From a bacterium (GTDB lineage Bacteria; Desulfobacterota; Deferrisomatia; Deferrisomatales; BM512), in assembly GCA_009724975.1 (NCBI GenBank), contig SRXB01000110.1, positions 1 through 6,857 of the forward strand: a stretch of DNA of 6,857 nucleotides, in the 5' to 3' direction. Under the pieces are notes generated by a model that worked only from the letters and a program-made list of their open reading frames with translations, did not search any database and was not told the DNA's origin. The first letter of the stretch is position 1. Every line of letters starts with the position of its first letter. This document shows, one piece after another, positions 1-6,001 of the stretch. The position numbers were made by a program, and so were the translations under genes.

Positions 1-755
1 ATGGCAACCGCCTCGCCGTGTTTTCTCTTGGAGATTTTCGCCTTCTGCGAGTCCAGCGTGAGGGGAAGGTGCGCGAAGGTGGGTATTTTGGCCCCCAGCG
101 CCGTGTAGATGAGCACCTGGCGGGGTGTGTTGCCAAGGCCGTCCTGCCCGCGTATGACGTGGGTTATGCCGTCGCGGATGTCGTCGACGACGTTGGAGAG
201 CAGGTAGAGGGGGGAACCGTCGGAGCGAAGGACGATGAAGTCCTCTATGTCCTTGTGGGCTTTCTCTATGCGGCCGTAAACCATGTCCTCGAAGACCACC
301 GCCCCTTCGTCCTTGGGGGTCTTGAAGCGGACGACAAAGGGTATTCCCGCGTCGGCCTTCTCCCTGGACTGGGCCTCGGAGAGTTTCCGGCAGGTGCCGT
401 CGTAGCCGAACTCCGCCCCGCCCTCGCGTTTTTTCTCAAGCTCCTCCTTGGTGCAAAAGCAGCGGTAGGCGCTGCCCGACAAAAGGAGCTTTTTTGCGGC
501 CTCGGCGTGTTCGCCGATGTGCGCCGACTGGTAATAGGGGCCGATGTCCCAGTCAAGGCCGAGCCATTTTAACCCCTCAAGGATGGTGTCGAGGCTCTCC
601 TGAGTGGAGCGCTCGGCGTCGGTGTCCTCTATGCGCAAAATCATCTTCCCGCCGGTCTTTCTGGCGTAGAGCCAGTTGTAAAGGGCGGTGCGCGCGCTTC
701 CTATGTGAAGATACCCCGTGGGGCTGGGTGCGAATCTTACTCTTACGTCCGACAC
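1..755 (-). CDS. gltX: Glutamyl-tRNA synthetase, N-terminal part (runs off left edge)
   Basis: Class I aminoacyl-tRNA synthetase that charges tRNA with glutamate in the cytoplasm. The 251 codons present cover the Rossmann catalytic domain. The opening VRVRFAPSPTGYLHIGSAR carries the HIGH-type ATP motif as HIGS (residues 17-20), followed by LRIEDTDAERS (40-50). The class Ic KMSKS loop appears as KISKR (240-244), close to the truncation. C99, C101 and C122 match the positions of the zinc-binding insert of many bacterial GluRS, but the usual fourth ligand position is Lys. The start is GTG at 755, preceded by AAGGATGAG; the ATG at 763 is out of frame. The anticodon-binding domain lies beyond the window. 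The stretch at 202-213 (RGQDGLGNTPRQ) departs from the commoner RGEDH-type sequence. Whether this enzyme is discriminating or also makes Glu-tRNA(Gln) cannot be judged here. Confidence 0.95.
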   Translation of the reverse strand, partial: MSDVRVRFAPSPTGYLHIGSARTALYNWLYARKTGGKMILRIEDTDAERSTQESLDTILEGLKWLGLDWDIGPYYQSAHIGEHAEAAKKLLLSGSAYRCFCTKEELEKKREGGAEFGYDGTCRKLSEAQSREKADAGIPFVVRFKTPKDEGAVVFEDMVYGRIEKAHKDIEDFIVLRSDGSPLYLLSNVVDDIRDGITHVIRGQDGLGNTPRQVLIYTALGAKIPTFAHLPLTLDSQKAKISKRKHGEAVA

Positions 756-957
756 TTTCTCATCCTTTCGGCCTGATTCGGGCTCGTTTTGCCATGAAGG
801 CGCATTTTTACCACTTTTGGGCCACGGGAAAAAGAAAAACGTGGCGGCGTAAGCGCTGAAGGGTCGAAAGGAGCTTTAGGAGCTTTCGGGATAATTTTTG
901 AGGGGAGCAGGCCCTTGCCCCTACATACGCGGGCCCTTTTGGTGTTAATATTTTAAT

Positions 958-2010
958 ATGGCTAACCACAATCACCACAACCATTCCCACGGACACTCGT
1001 GCGGCCATTCCCACGGCGGGTCCAGGCGCTCGCTGGCTCTGGCTTTCGGCCTCACCGCCGGCTTCATGACCGTTGAGTTCGTGGGTGGCTGGCTCACAAA
1101 CTCGCTGGCGCTAATCTCGGACGCGGGCCACATGCTTACCGACGCCGCCGCGCTGGGGCTTGGCTTTTTCGCGGTCAAGCTGGGCGAAAAGCCCCCCTCG
1201 TTGACCAAGACCTTCGGCTACCGCCGCGTGGAGATACTGGCGGCGCTTTTAAACGGTCTCGCCCTCTGGGCTATCGTTGGAGTGATTCTGCGGGAGGCGG
1301 TGAGCCGCGTGATGGAGCCCCAGCAGATAGAGCCGCTGGGGATGCTGGGGGTGGCCGTGGCGGGCCTTCTGGTCAACCTCGCCTGCGCCAAAATCCTCCA
1401 TTCCCACAAGGACGAGAGCCTGAACGTCAAGGGAGCTTTCCTTCACGTAATGGCCGACACCCTCGGCTCGGTGGGCGCCATAGCCGCCGGATTCGTAGTT
1501 TTGAAAACCGGCTGGACTGTTGCCGACCCTTTGGTGAGCTTTCTCATCTGCGCCTTGATTTTGTGGAGTTCCTGGGGATTTTTGAAGGAGTCGGTCCACG
1601 TCCTCTTGCTGGGGGTGCCGTCGCATCTGGATTATAAAGAGGTGGAGGGCGCGCTCCTCTCGGCGGAGGGGGTCTGCTGCGTTTACGACCTCCACATCTG
1701 GTCGATCTCCCCGGGAAACGAGGCCCTTTCCGCGCACGTGGTGGTGCGGGACGGCTTCGGGGAGCGCGAGAGGCTTCTTAGGGATATCGGCGAACTTTTG
1801 AGGGGGCGCTTCGGCGTCGGCCACTTCACCATACAGCTTGAAGAGAACCACGAGATGATGGAGTCCATCCACGGGCAGTTCTGCGAGGTGCCGGGCGCTC
1901 GCGGCAAGTGCGGCGAGGTTTTTTCAGGCAAAAAGCTAGTGATTGAAAAGGTAGAAGAGGAGGGGCAAAAGGGCCCCTGCTCCTGCGAGAACCATTCCTC
2001 TGCCCATTAG
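958..2010 (+). CDS. CzcD/ZnT-type cation diffusion facilitator (zinc-family metal exporter)
   Basis: Inner-membrane metal/proton antiporter of the CDF family, expected to export Zn2+ and perhaps Cd2+ or Co2+. The 350 residues start with a histidine-rich cytoplasmic segment (8 His and one Cys in residues 4-19). Six likely membrane helices follow, at about 27-45, 48-75, 94-113, 126-147, 158-182 and 187-205. The transport-site residues are H58xxxD62 in helix 2 and H163xxxD167 in helix 5, the His/Asp set typical of zinc-selecting CDFs. The cytoplasmic ferredoxin-like domain is recognisable from VYDLHIWSISPG (242-253), H260 and HFTIQLE (289-295). Beyond it lies an unusual tail of about 55 residues with C309, C318, C341, C343, H346 and H350. 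Its last 75 bp are antisense to another reading frame. ATG 958 is the only reasonable start because an in-frame TAA lies at 946, but no good ribosome site precedes it. Metal specificity is inferred. Confidence 0.93.
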   Translation: MANHNHHNHSHGHSCGHSHGGSRRSLALAFGLTAGFMTVEFVGGWLTNSLALISDAGHMLTDAAALGLGFFAVKLGEKPPSLTKTFGYRRVEILAALLNGLALWAIVGVILREAVSRVMEPQQIEPLGMLGVAVAGLLVNLACAKILHSHKDESLNVKGAFLHVMADTLGSVGAIAAGFVVLKTGWTVADPLVSFLICALILWSSWGFLKESVHVLLLGVPSHLDYKEVEGALLSAEGVCCVYDLHIWSISPGNEALSAHVVVRDGFGERERLLRDIGELLRGRFGVGHFTIQLEENHEMMESIHGQFCEVPGARGKCGEVFSGKKLVIEKVEEEGQKGPCSCENHSSAH

Positions 2011-2226
2011 CCCGTTTTTGCCCTTCACTAGAAAAAGGCCGGAAACCGCCAGAAAGGCCAGAGCGGCGGCGTAAAGGTCCGCCATCCAGGTCCGCGCGCC
2101 TTTGGGGTGGTTGAGGTGGAGGTAATTGAGGGGGAAGAGGAGGGGGCGCTCCCGCATCCTCTCCACAACGGCCTCCCTCGACGCAAAATCGGCGGTGATG
2201 TTCGCGTCTTCGGTTATCACCTGCAC
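1936..2226 (-). pseudogene. PepSY-associated transmembrane protein, C-terminal half only (probable 5'-truncated remnant)
   Basis: The 96-residue product from GTG 2226 resembles, from memory of the family, the end of PepSY-associated TM proteins (PepSY_TM-like). It has a stretch ERPLLFPLNYLHLNHPKG, then a membrane helix (about 47-67, WMADLYAAALAFLAVSGLFLV), a short loop KGKNGLMGRG, and a second hydrophobic helix to the end. Full-length members are nearly 200 residues and begin with an extra N-terminal helix. Here the frame stays open upstream of the GTG as far as the flavodoxin stop (2359) and reads NIFKVQ just before it, which looks like homologous sequence. However, there is no conventional start codon and no room for the N-terminal helix. 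No Shine-Dalgarno sequence precedes 2226. The 3' end overlaps the metal-exporter gene by 75 bp tail to tail. It could still be expressed as a short two-helix protein, so the pseudogene call is a judgement. Confidence 0.55.
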
Positions 2227-2301
2227 CTTAAATATGTTAGCGCAATTGCCGGTCGTGTGATTTTGAGAGAAGTAGTTGGGAGAATCTAAGGCCTTGACGG
2301 C

Positions 2302-2347
2302 GGGACAACGGTCCAGCCGCCATCGCTGGCGGCCGGAGTTGTGTCCC
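2302..2347. repeat. Long imperfect palindrome between flavodoxin gene and PepSY remnant
   Basis: The core CCAGCCGCCA (2313-2322) pairs with TGGCGGCCGG (2327-2336) around a TCGC loop, with one G-T pair. The outer arms GGGACAAC (2302-2309) and GTTGTGTCCC (2338-2347) extend the stem, with a two-base bulge and a small internal loop. No T-run follows on either strand, so it is not a classical intrinsic terminator. It may still stop or stabilise the cvpA-flavodoxin mRNA, or be a REP-like dispersed element. Confidence 0.6.
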
Positions 2348-2358
2348 TTGAGGGCGCT

Positions 2359-2841
2359 TTAGCCCTTCATCTTCATTGCGACGCGGGCCACCCGCTCGCC
2401 CAGGAGCATTCCGCACTCCTCGTCGCGCTCGGTGGGCGTTCCCCGGCAGGCCGCTCCGTAGTGGCCGCCCGCCTCTATGGGGTCGCCCACGACGACCATC
2501 TCGTGGATGAGGAAGGCCCAGTGAATGGCCATCATAGTCGTTTCCTTGCCGCCCGTGTCGTGGCCGGAGGTGGCGAAGGCCGCGCCGACCTTGTCCTTTA
2601 GCTTTCTTCTTGCGGTCACGGAGCGGTCGATAAGGTCCTTGACCTCGGCGGTGGGGGTTCCGAAATAGACGGGGCTGCCGATTATTATGCCGTCGGCGTC
2701 TATAAGGTCTTCCTTGGTCACCTCGGCGGCGCGTTTGAGAGTCACCTGCGCCCCCACCTTTTCGGCTCCGCGCCCTATCGCCTTCGCCAGCTTTTCGGTA
2801 TTCCCGCTCTTTGTCGAAAAAGCTATCAGAATCTTAACCAT
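2359..2841 (-). CDS. WrbA-like flavodoxin / NAD(P)H:quinone oxidoreductase family protein
   Basis: Flavodoxin-fold FMN protein of 160 residues, likely cytoplasmic and soluble. The N-terminal strand VKILIAFSTKSGNT (2-15) ends in the FMN phosphate-binding loop (S9, T10, S12, G13, N14, T15). IIIGSPVYFGTPTAEVKDLID (52-72) matches the second flavin loop of the WrbA group, which has GSP/GTP-x-x-FG. The segment SGHDTGGKETTMMAIHW (92-108) followed by HYGA (127-130) matches the GGxET...YGA part of WrbA proteins. Family members reduce quinones by two electrons or act as small electron carriers; which applies here is not visible. ATG 2841 is chosen because GGAGGG sits just upstream and the fold begins there. 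An in-frame upstream start at 2886 would lie inside cvpA. It is second in an operon with cvpA, 19 bp downstream. A role in redox-stress quinone handling would suit a menaquinone organism, but is inference. Confidence 0.9.
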   Translation of the reverse strand: MVKILIAFSTKSGNTEKLAKAIGRGAEKVGAQVTLKRAAEVTKEDLIDADGIIIGSPVYFGTPTAEVKDLIDRSVTARRKLKDKVGAAFATSGHDTGGKETTMMAIHWAFLIHEMVVVGDPIEAGGHYGAACRGTPTERDEECGMLLGERVARVAMKMKG

Positions 2842-2860
2842 TTTTAATCCCTCCAGGGTG

Positions 2861-3379
2861 TCAGCGGCTTTGCCAGTAATTTTCAAGTTCCGAAATCTTG
2901 TTTTTTATCGAGCCGCGAGCCTCGTCGGGGATGAGGTCGGCGGCGGCCCGCGAAAGTCTGGAGACGTAGGGTAGGACCTTTGAGGTCCGCAGGGTCTGGT
3001 TTTCCGTCGGCAGGGCCTCCACCAGTATCACCCCCGCGACCGCTATCACCACCACCGCCTTCAAAAGGCTGATGACGCCGCCCCCGGCGCGGTTAAGCCA
3101 CCCCATCCCTATCGCCGAGGCCAGCTTAGAGACGAACCAGGCCACAACATAGGCCGCGAAGATTACGGAGGCGGCGATGAGCGCGAAGGCCAGCGCCAGC
3201 CTGAAGGTTATCGAGCCGAAGGGAATGAAGCCGGAGAGGGGCTGGTGGTACTTGAGGGCGAGAAAAGCCCCAGCCAGCAGCCCCAAGAAAGATATTATCT
3301 GCCTCGCCGCCCCGCGCCATAGGCCGAAGCAGAGAAAAAGCACAAGGCAGGCGACGGCGAAGATGTCGAATGAATTCAT
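2861..3379 (-). CDS. cvpA: CvpA family membrane protein
   Basis: Small inner-membrane protein of 172 residues, related to the colicin V production protein. CvpA proteins are widely conserved and linked to envelope homeostasis, but no reaction is established. The family signature is the start MNSFDIFAVACLVLFLCFGL followed by WRGAARQIISFLGLLAGAFLA (21-41). The helices are about 5-20, 27-43, 60-83 and 104-120. The conserved stretch AIGMGWLNRAGGGVISLLKA (89-108) lies between the third and fourth helices. The C-terminal 50 residues are charged and probably cytoplasmic or periplasmic. I chose ATG 3379 because the family starts MNxxDI and AGGTGG lies 11 nt upstream. GTG codons at 3394 and 3391 would add four or five residues. 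It is first of two genes and is transcribed divergently from the zinc-ribbon protein. Confidence 0.88.
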   Translation of the reverse strand: MNSFDIFAVACLVLFLCFGLWRGAARQIISFLGLLAGAFLALKYHQPLSGFIPFGSITFRLALAFALIAASVIFAAYVVAWFVSKLASAIGMGWLNRAGGGVISLLKAVVVIAVAGVILVEALPTENQTLRTSKVLPYVSRLSRAAADLIPDEARGSIKNKISELENYWQSR

Positions 3380-3410
3380 TAAGAAACGCACCACCTTTCT
3401 CGGTCCGTGA

Positions 3411-3439
3411 ATATTACATTTTTTCCCGCGCCGTGGCGA
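3411..3439 (-). promoter_or_regulatory. Possible sigma70-type promoter for cvpA-flavodoxin operon
   Basis: On the minus strand TCGCCA (3439-3434) and TAATAT (3416-3411) are separated by 17 bp, each matching four of six consensus positions. Transcription would begin near 3404, giving a leader of about 25 nt that includes the AGGTGG ribosome site before ATG 3379. An AT-rich patch in an otherwise GC-rich region supports it. It is a pattern match only. Confidence 0.35.
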
Positions 3440-3463
3440 GTGGGTAAGAGGTTTCCACGGCGC
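3428..3463. repeat. Perfect 9-bp inverted repeat in the cvpA / zinc-ribbon divergent region
   Basis: GCGCCGTGG (3428-3436) and CCACGGCGC (3455-3463) are exact reverse complements with an 18-bp spacer. The left arm overlaps the candidate cvpA -35 and spacer. No T-run follows on either strand, so a terminator is unlikely. A divergent operator or an RNA stem in the leader of the 3531 gene are both possible. Confidence 0.5.
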
Positions 3464-3530
3464 AGGTGTAAAAATTCATATCGAGTGCTATCATCTACAA
3501 AACCTTTTCCGGCGTGGAGGATCTTTAAGG

Positions 3531-3947
3531 ATGAAACCTTGCAGGGATTGCGGCAACACCGTTTCGGAGCAGGCTCCTTTTTGCCCAAGTTGCGGCGCTC
3601 CTTACCCGTGGAAGGAAAAATGGGACGGCTGGGGGTTCGAGTACGAGAGTCCGCTGAAAATAGGAAAATGGCCCCTGCTTCACATCTGCTTAAAATACAG
3701 GGTCAACCGCATGCCCAAGCCAGCGAAGGGAATCTTCGCCGTGGGGCAGTTCGCGATGGGGGTCTTCACCCTCTCCCAATTCGGCCTGGGCGTCGTTTCG
3801 GTGAGCCAGTTCACCGTGGCGGCCTTCGCGCTGGCGCAGTTCGCGCTGGCCTACGACCTTGTCGCGCAGATGGGCGTTTTCCTCCACTCGGGTCGCGGCC
3901 AGATGGTGGTCGGTCTTTTCGACCTTATAGCCAAGGCTTTCAATTAG
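3531..3947 (+). CDS. Uncharacterised zinc-ribbon protein with Gln-centred decapeptide repeats
   Basis: The product has 138 residues. Residues 1-25 form a zinc ribbon with C4xxC7 and C18xxC21. Residues 33-66 are a linker with GFEYESPLKIGKWPLLHI followed by a basic patch ending in AKG. From G67 a hydrophobic region repeats every ten residues: Q73, Q83, Q93, Q103 and Q113 are exactly spaced, four of them followed by Phe, each within small or aliphatic residues such as IFAVGQFAMG. The segment could be membrane-embedded or form a short beta-solenoid. I recall uncharacterised bacterial proteins with the same PL-HI...AKG-I-AIG plan and short G/A/I repeats, but know no function. ATG 3531 follows GGAGG (3516-3520) and AAGG. 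The gene lies 99 bp before the menaquinone operon on the same strand and may be co-transcribed. No activity should be assigned. Confidence 0.82.
   Translation: MKPCRDCGNTVSEQAPFCPSCGAPYPWKEKWDGWGFEYESPLKIGKWPLLHICLKYRVNRMPKPAKGIFAVGQFAMGVFTLSQFGLGVVSVSQFTVAAFALAQFALAYDLVAQMGVFLHSGRGQMVVGLFDLIAKAFN
3729..3878 (+). repeat. Five tandem decapeptide repeats within the zinc-ribbon protein
   Basis: Residues 67-116 divide into GIFAVGQFAM, GVFTLSQFGL, GVVSVSQFTV, AAFALAQFAL and AYDLVAQMGV. Glutamine is fixed at position 7 and Phe at position 8 in the first four. The DNA of the units has diverged at third positions, so this is a conserved protein repeat rather than a recent DNA duplication. Confidence 0.85.
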
Positions 3948-3969
3948 CCTTCCGCCCCTTTCTTTGACT

Positions 3970-4011
3970 GGCGCGGCGTAAGCCAAAGGTTTACAATCTC
4001 GCGCCTTGGCT
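3970..4011 (+). other. Interleaved inverted repeats in the leader of the menaquinone operon
   Basis: GGCGCG (3970-3975) is complementary to CGCGCC (4000-4005), and AGCCAA (3981-3986) to TTGGCT (4006-4011). The pairs interleave, so in RNA they would form alternative hairpins or an H-type pseudoknot. A TACAAT box (3992-3997) lies between them. A TTGACT hexamer at 3964-3969 is a good -35 sequence but sits 22 bp away, too far for a normal promoter. Function is unproven. Confidence 0.3.
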
Positions 4012-4046
4012 CCTCGTTGAAAAAAGAAGCTGATTTAAGGGTTGAA

Positions 4047-4925
4047 ATGGCAAAGAGTCTCTTCGGAAGGATCAAAGACCTTCTGGAAATGATAAAGTTT
4101 TCCCACACAATCTTCGCGCTCCCCTTCGCGCTGACCGCCCTTTTGCTCGCCTCCGGCAAAATGCCGGAAGGCAGGGTGCTTTTGTGGGTGGTGGTGGCGA
4201 TGGCGGGGGCGAGGACCTCGGCGATGGCGATGAACCGCATCGCCGACCGCCACATCGACGCGAAAAACCCCCGCACCGCCTCGCGCCACATACCGGCGGG
4301 CAAAGTCACCCTCTGGGACGCCTGGGCGCTCACCGTGGGCGGTGCGGCGGCGCTCATCTTCGCCGCGTGGATGCTAAACCCCCTTTGCTTCTACCTCTCG
4401 CCGGTGGCGCTTGGCGCTGTTTACCTCTACCCGTATTTGAAGCGCTTTACCTCCTTTTGCCATTATTTCCTCGGGATATGCCTCGCCGGAGCGCCCCTTG
4501 GCGCGTGGATGGCGGCCAGGGGCGACCTTGACCCAAAAATATTGCCGCTGGCGCTCGCCGTTGTGGTCTGGGTGGCTGGTTTCGACATCCTCTACGCCCT
4601 TCAGGACCTGGATTTCGACAAAAAGGAGGGGCTGAGCTCCATTCCGGCGCGTTTTGGGGTGCGAGGCTCCCTTTTGCTGGCGAAAATCCTCCACGTGGCG
4701 ATGATAGCCCTGCTGGGCTGGCAGATAGAGCTTTTCCACCTCGGGGCGATTTACAAGGCGGGGTTCATCCTCGTGGCTCTCCTCATAGTCTACGAGCACT
4801 CGCTTTTAAAGCCGGATGACCTTTCCAAGCTCGATGCGGCTTTTTTCAACATGAACGGGATAATCAGCGTGGTCGTCTTTCTCTCGGTGGCCCTTGACAT
4901 GGCGATTTTGGGGGTGGCGAAATGA
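4047..4925 (+). CDS. mqnP: UbiA-family prenyltransferase, probable MqnP of the futalosine menaquinone pathway
   Basis: Integral membrane enzyme expected to transfer a polyprenyl chain to the naphthoate head group in futalosine-route menaquinone synthesis. The 292 residues contain both Mg2+-diphosphate motifs of the UbiA superfamily: N63RxxD67xxxD71 followed by NPRTASR (74-80), and D180xxY183xxxD187xxxD191 followed by GLSSIPARFG (195-204). About eight to nine hydrophobic helices span the chain. The start FGRIKDLLEMIKFSHTIFALPFAL resembles this subgroup. ATG 4047 is preferred because AAGGG (4037-4041) is well placed; a TTG at 4017 would add ten residues without a ribosome site. The stop overlaps mqnE by ATGA, and two futalosine genes follow, which favours MqnP over UbiA proper (4-hydroxybenzoate octaprenyltransferase). 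Substrate assignment rests on context and similarity. Confidence 0.88.
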   Translation: MAKSLFGRIKDLLEMIKFSHTIFALPFALTALLLASGKMPEGRVLLWVVVAMAGARTSAMAMNRIADRHIDAKNPRTASRHIPAGKVTLWDAWALTVGGAAALIFAAWMLNPLCFYLSPVALGAVYLYPYLKRFTSFCHYFLGICLAGAPLGAWMAARGDLDPKILPLALAVVVWVAGFDILYALQDLDFDKKEGLSSIPARFGVRGSLLLAKILHVAMIALLGWQIELFHLGAIYKAGFILVALLIVYEHSLLKPDDLSKLDAAFFNMNGIISVVVFLSVALDMAILGVAK

Positions 4926-6001
4926 ACGCGAAAGAAGCGGCCCAAAAAGCCCTCGCGGGGGAACGCCTTTCGGCGGCGGAGGCCCTTTGCCTTTACCGCT
5001 CCGACGATCTCCTCCTCCTTGGGGAGGCGGCTTCGCAGGCAAACGAAAAGATCAACGGCGATAGAGTCTTTTACAACGTGAACCGCCACGTAAACCCCAC
5101 CAACCTCTGCGTCAACCGCTGTCGCTTTTGCGCCTTCAGCCGCAGCGAGGGCGAGGCGGGGGCCTACCTCTTCACGCAGGATGAAATCCTTGAAAAGGCG
5201 AGGTTCGCGGCTGGCGAGGGTGCTACGGAGATACACATAGTCGGCGGCCTCCACCCGACCCTCCCCCTTGAGTGGTACCTTGAGGTCATCCGCTCAATAC
5301 GGCGCGAGTGCCCGACCCTCCACGTAAAGGGGTTCACCGCCGTGGAGATAGACCACTTCGCCAAAATATCTGCCCTCTCAATCGAAGATGCCCTCAAAAA
5401 GCTGATGGACGCGGGGCTGATGTCGATGCCCGGGGGCGGCGCGGAGATTTTGGGGGAGAAGACCCGCCAGCGCATCTGCCCCGAGAAGATTTCCGGCCAA
5501 AAGTGGCTTGAGATAATGGAAACGGCCCACGGGCTGGGGCTAAAGACCAACGCCACGATGCTTTACGGCCACGTGGAGTCGCTTGAAGACCGCGTGGAGC
5601 ACATGGCCCTTTTGCGCGACCTTCAGGACCGCACCGGCGGCTTTCAGGTCTTCATCCCGCTGGCTTTCCAGCCAAAGGCGAGCGACCTCGCAAAGGGGTC
5701 GCCCACCACCGGCTGGGACGACCTCAAAACCCTCGCGGTCGCACGCCTCTTTCTCGACAATTTCCGCCACCTGAAGGCCTATTGGGTTATGCTGGGCGAA
5801 AAGGTGGCGCAGGTGAGCCTGAACTTCGGGGTTAACGACCTGGACGGCACCGTGGTCGAGGAGAAGATTGCCCACGACGCGGGTGCGACTTCGCGGGAGG
5901 GGATGGGCAGGGAAGAGATTCGCTCTCTCATAACCGAGGCGGGGAAGGTTCCCGTCGAGCGCGATTCCCTATACCGTCCGGTGGGGGAGGCTTTGCCATG
6001 A
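4922..6001 (+). CDS. mqnE: Aminofutalosine synthase, radical SAM enzyme
   Basis: MqnE joins the 5'-deoxyadenosyl group of S-adenosylmethionine to 3-[(1-carboxyvinyl)oxy]benzoate, giving 6-amino-6-deoxyfutalosine. This is the radical step after chorismate dehydration by MqnA. The 359 residues show the [4Fe-4S] motif C63xxxC67xxC70 in NPTNLCVNRCRFCAFSR. They also show HIVGGLHPTLPLEWYLE (105-121), the SAM/substrate-region motif MPGGGAEI (169-176), and NATMLYGHVE (210-219). GGFQVFIPLAFQPK (239-252) and KAYWVMLGEKVAQVSLNFG (285-303), then NDLDGTVVEEKI, are hallmarks of MqnE rather than MqnC or the related F420-pathway CofH. Length is normal for the family. ATG 4922 overlaps the mqnP stop as ATGA, with GGGGGTGG upstream, so translation is probably coupled. 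The stop overlaps mqnC in the same way. Confidence 0.95.
   Translation: MNAKEAAQKALAGERLSAAEALCLYRSDDLLLLGEAASQANEKINGDRVFYNVNRHVNPTNLCVNRCRFCAFSRSEGEAGAYLFTQDEILEKARFAAGEGATEIHIVGGLHPTLPLEWYLEVIRSIRRECPTLHVKGFTAVEIDHFAKISALSIEDALKKLMDAGLMSMPGGGAEILGEKTRQRICPEKISGQKWLEIMETAHGLGLKTNATMLYGHVESLEDRVEHMALLRDLQDRTGGFQVFIPLAFQPKASDLAKGSPTTGWDDLKTLAVARLFLDNFRHLKAYWVMLGEKVAQVSLNFGVNDLDGTVVEEKIAHDAGATSREGMGREEIRSLITEAGKVPVERDSLYRPVGEALP

Noticed and set aside
202..240. GluRS sequence differences (KISKR for KMSKS, RGQDG for RGEDH) as a sign of a non-functional or unusual enzyme
   Set aside because: These loops vary among bacterial GluRS, and KISKR occurs in characterised enzymes such as that of Thermus; the HIGH-type motif is sound, so no defect is claimed. 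The altered RGEDH-type site is near residues 202-206, at about 138-152 in the window.
18..572. Long plus-strand open frame of 184 codons at the left edge
   Set aside because: It lies antisense to the clear GluRS gene, with no recognisable domain; a shadow of high-GC coding sequence.
910..940. Hairpin plus TTTT as an intrinsic terminator
   Set aside because: The stem is only five pairs and no plus-strand gene precedes it in the window.
945..958. Leaderless transcription of the CDF gene from a TAATAT box just before ATG 958
   Set aside because: The AT-rich box is about seven bases from the ATG, but no acceptable -35 sequence exists at the right distance; too weak to annotate.
1249..1872. 207-codon minus-strand open frame inside the CDF gene
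   Set aside because: It is antisense to well-conserved CDF motifs, has no ribosome site and shows no family features.
3407..3967. 186-codon plus-strand frame overlapping the zinc-ribbon gene
   Set aside because: The alternative frame at 3531 has the CxxC pairs, a ribosome site and a regular repeat; this one is Arg/Pro/Gly-rich without a pattern.
3964..3997. TTGACT ... TACAAT as a sigma70 promoter for the menaquinone operon
   Set aside because: Each hexamer is good, but the 22-bp spacer is well outside the usual 16-18 bp, so it is mentioned only with the leader structure.
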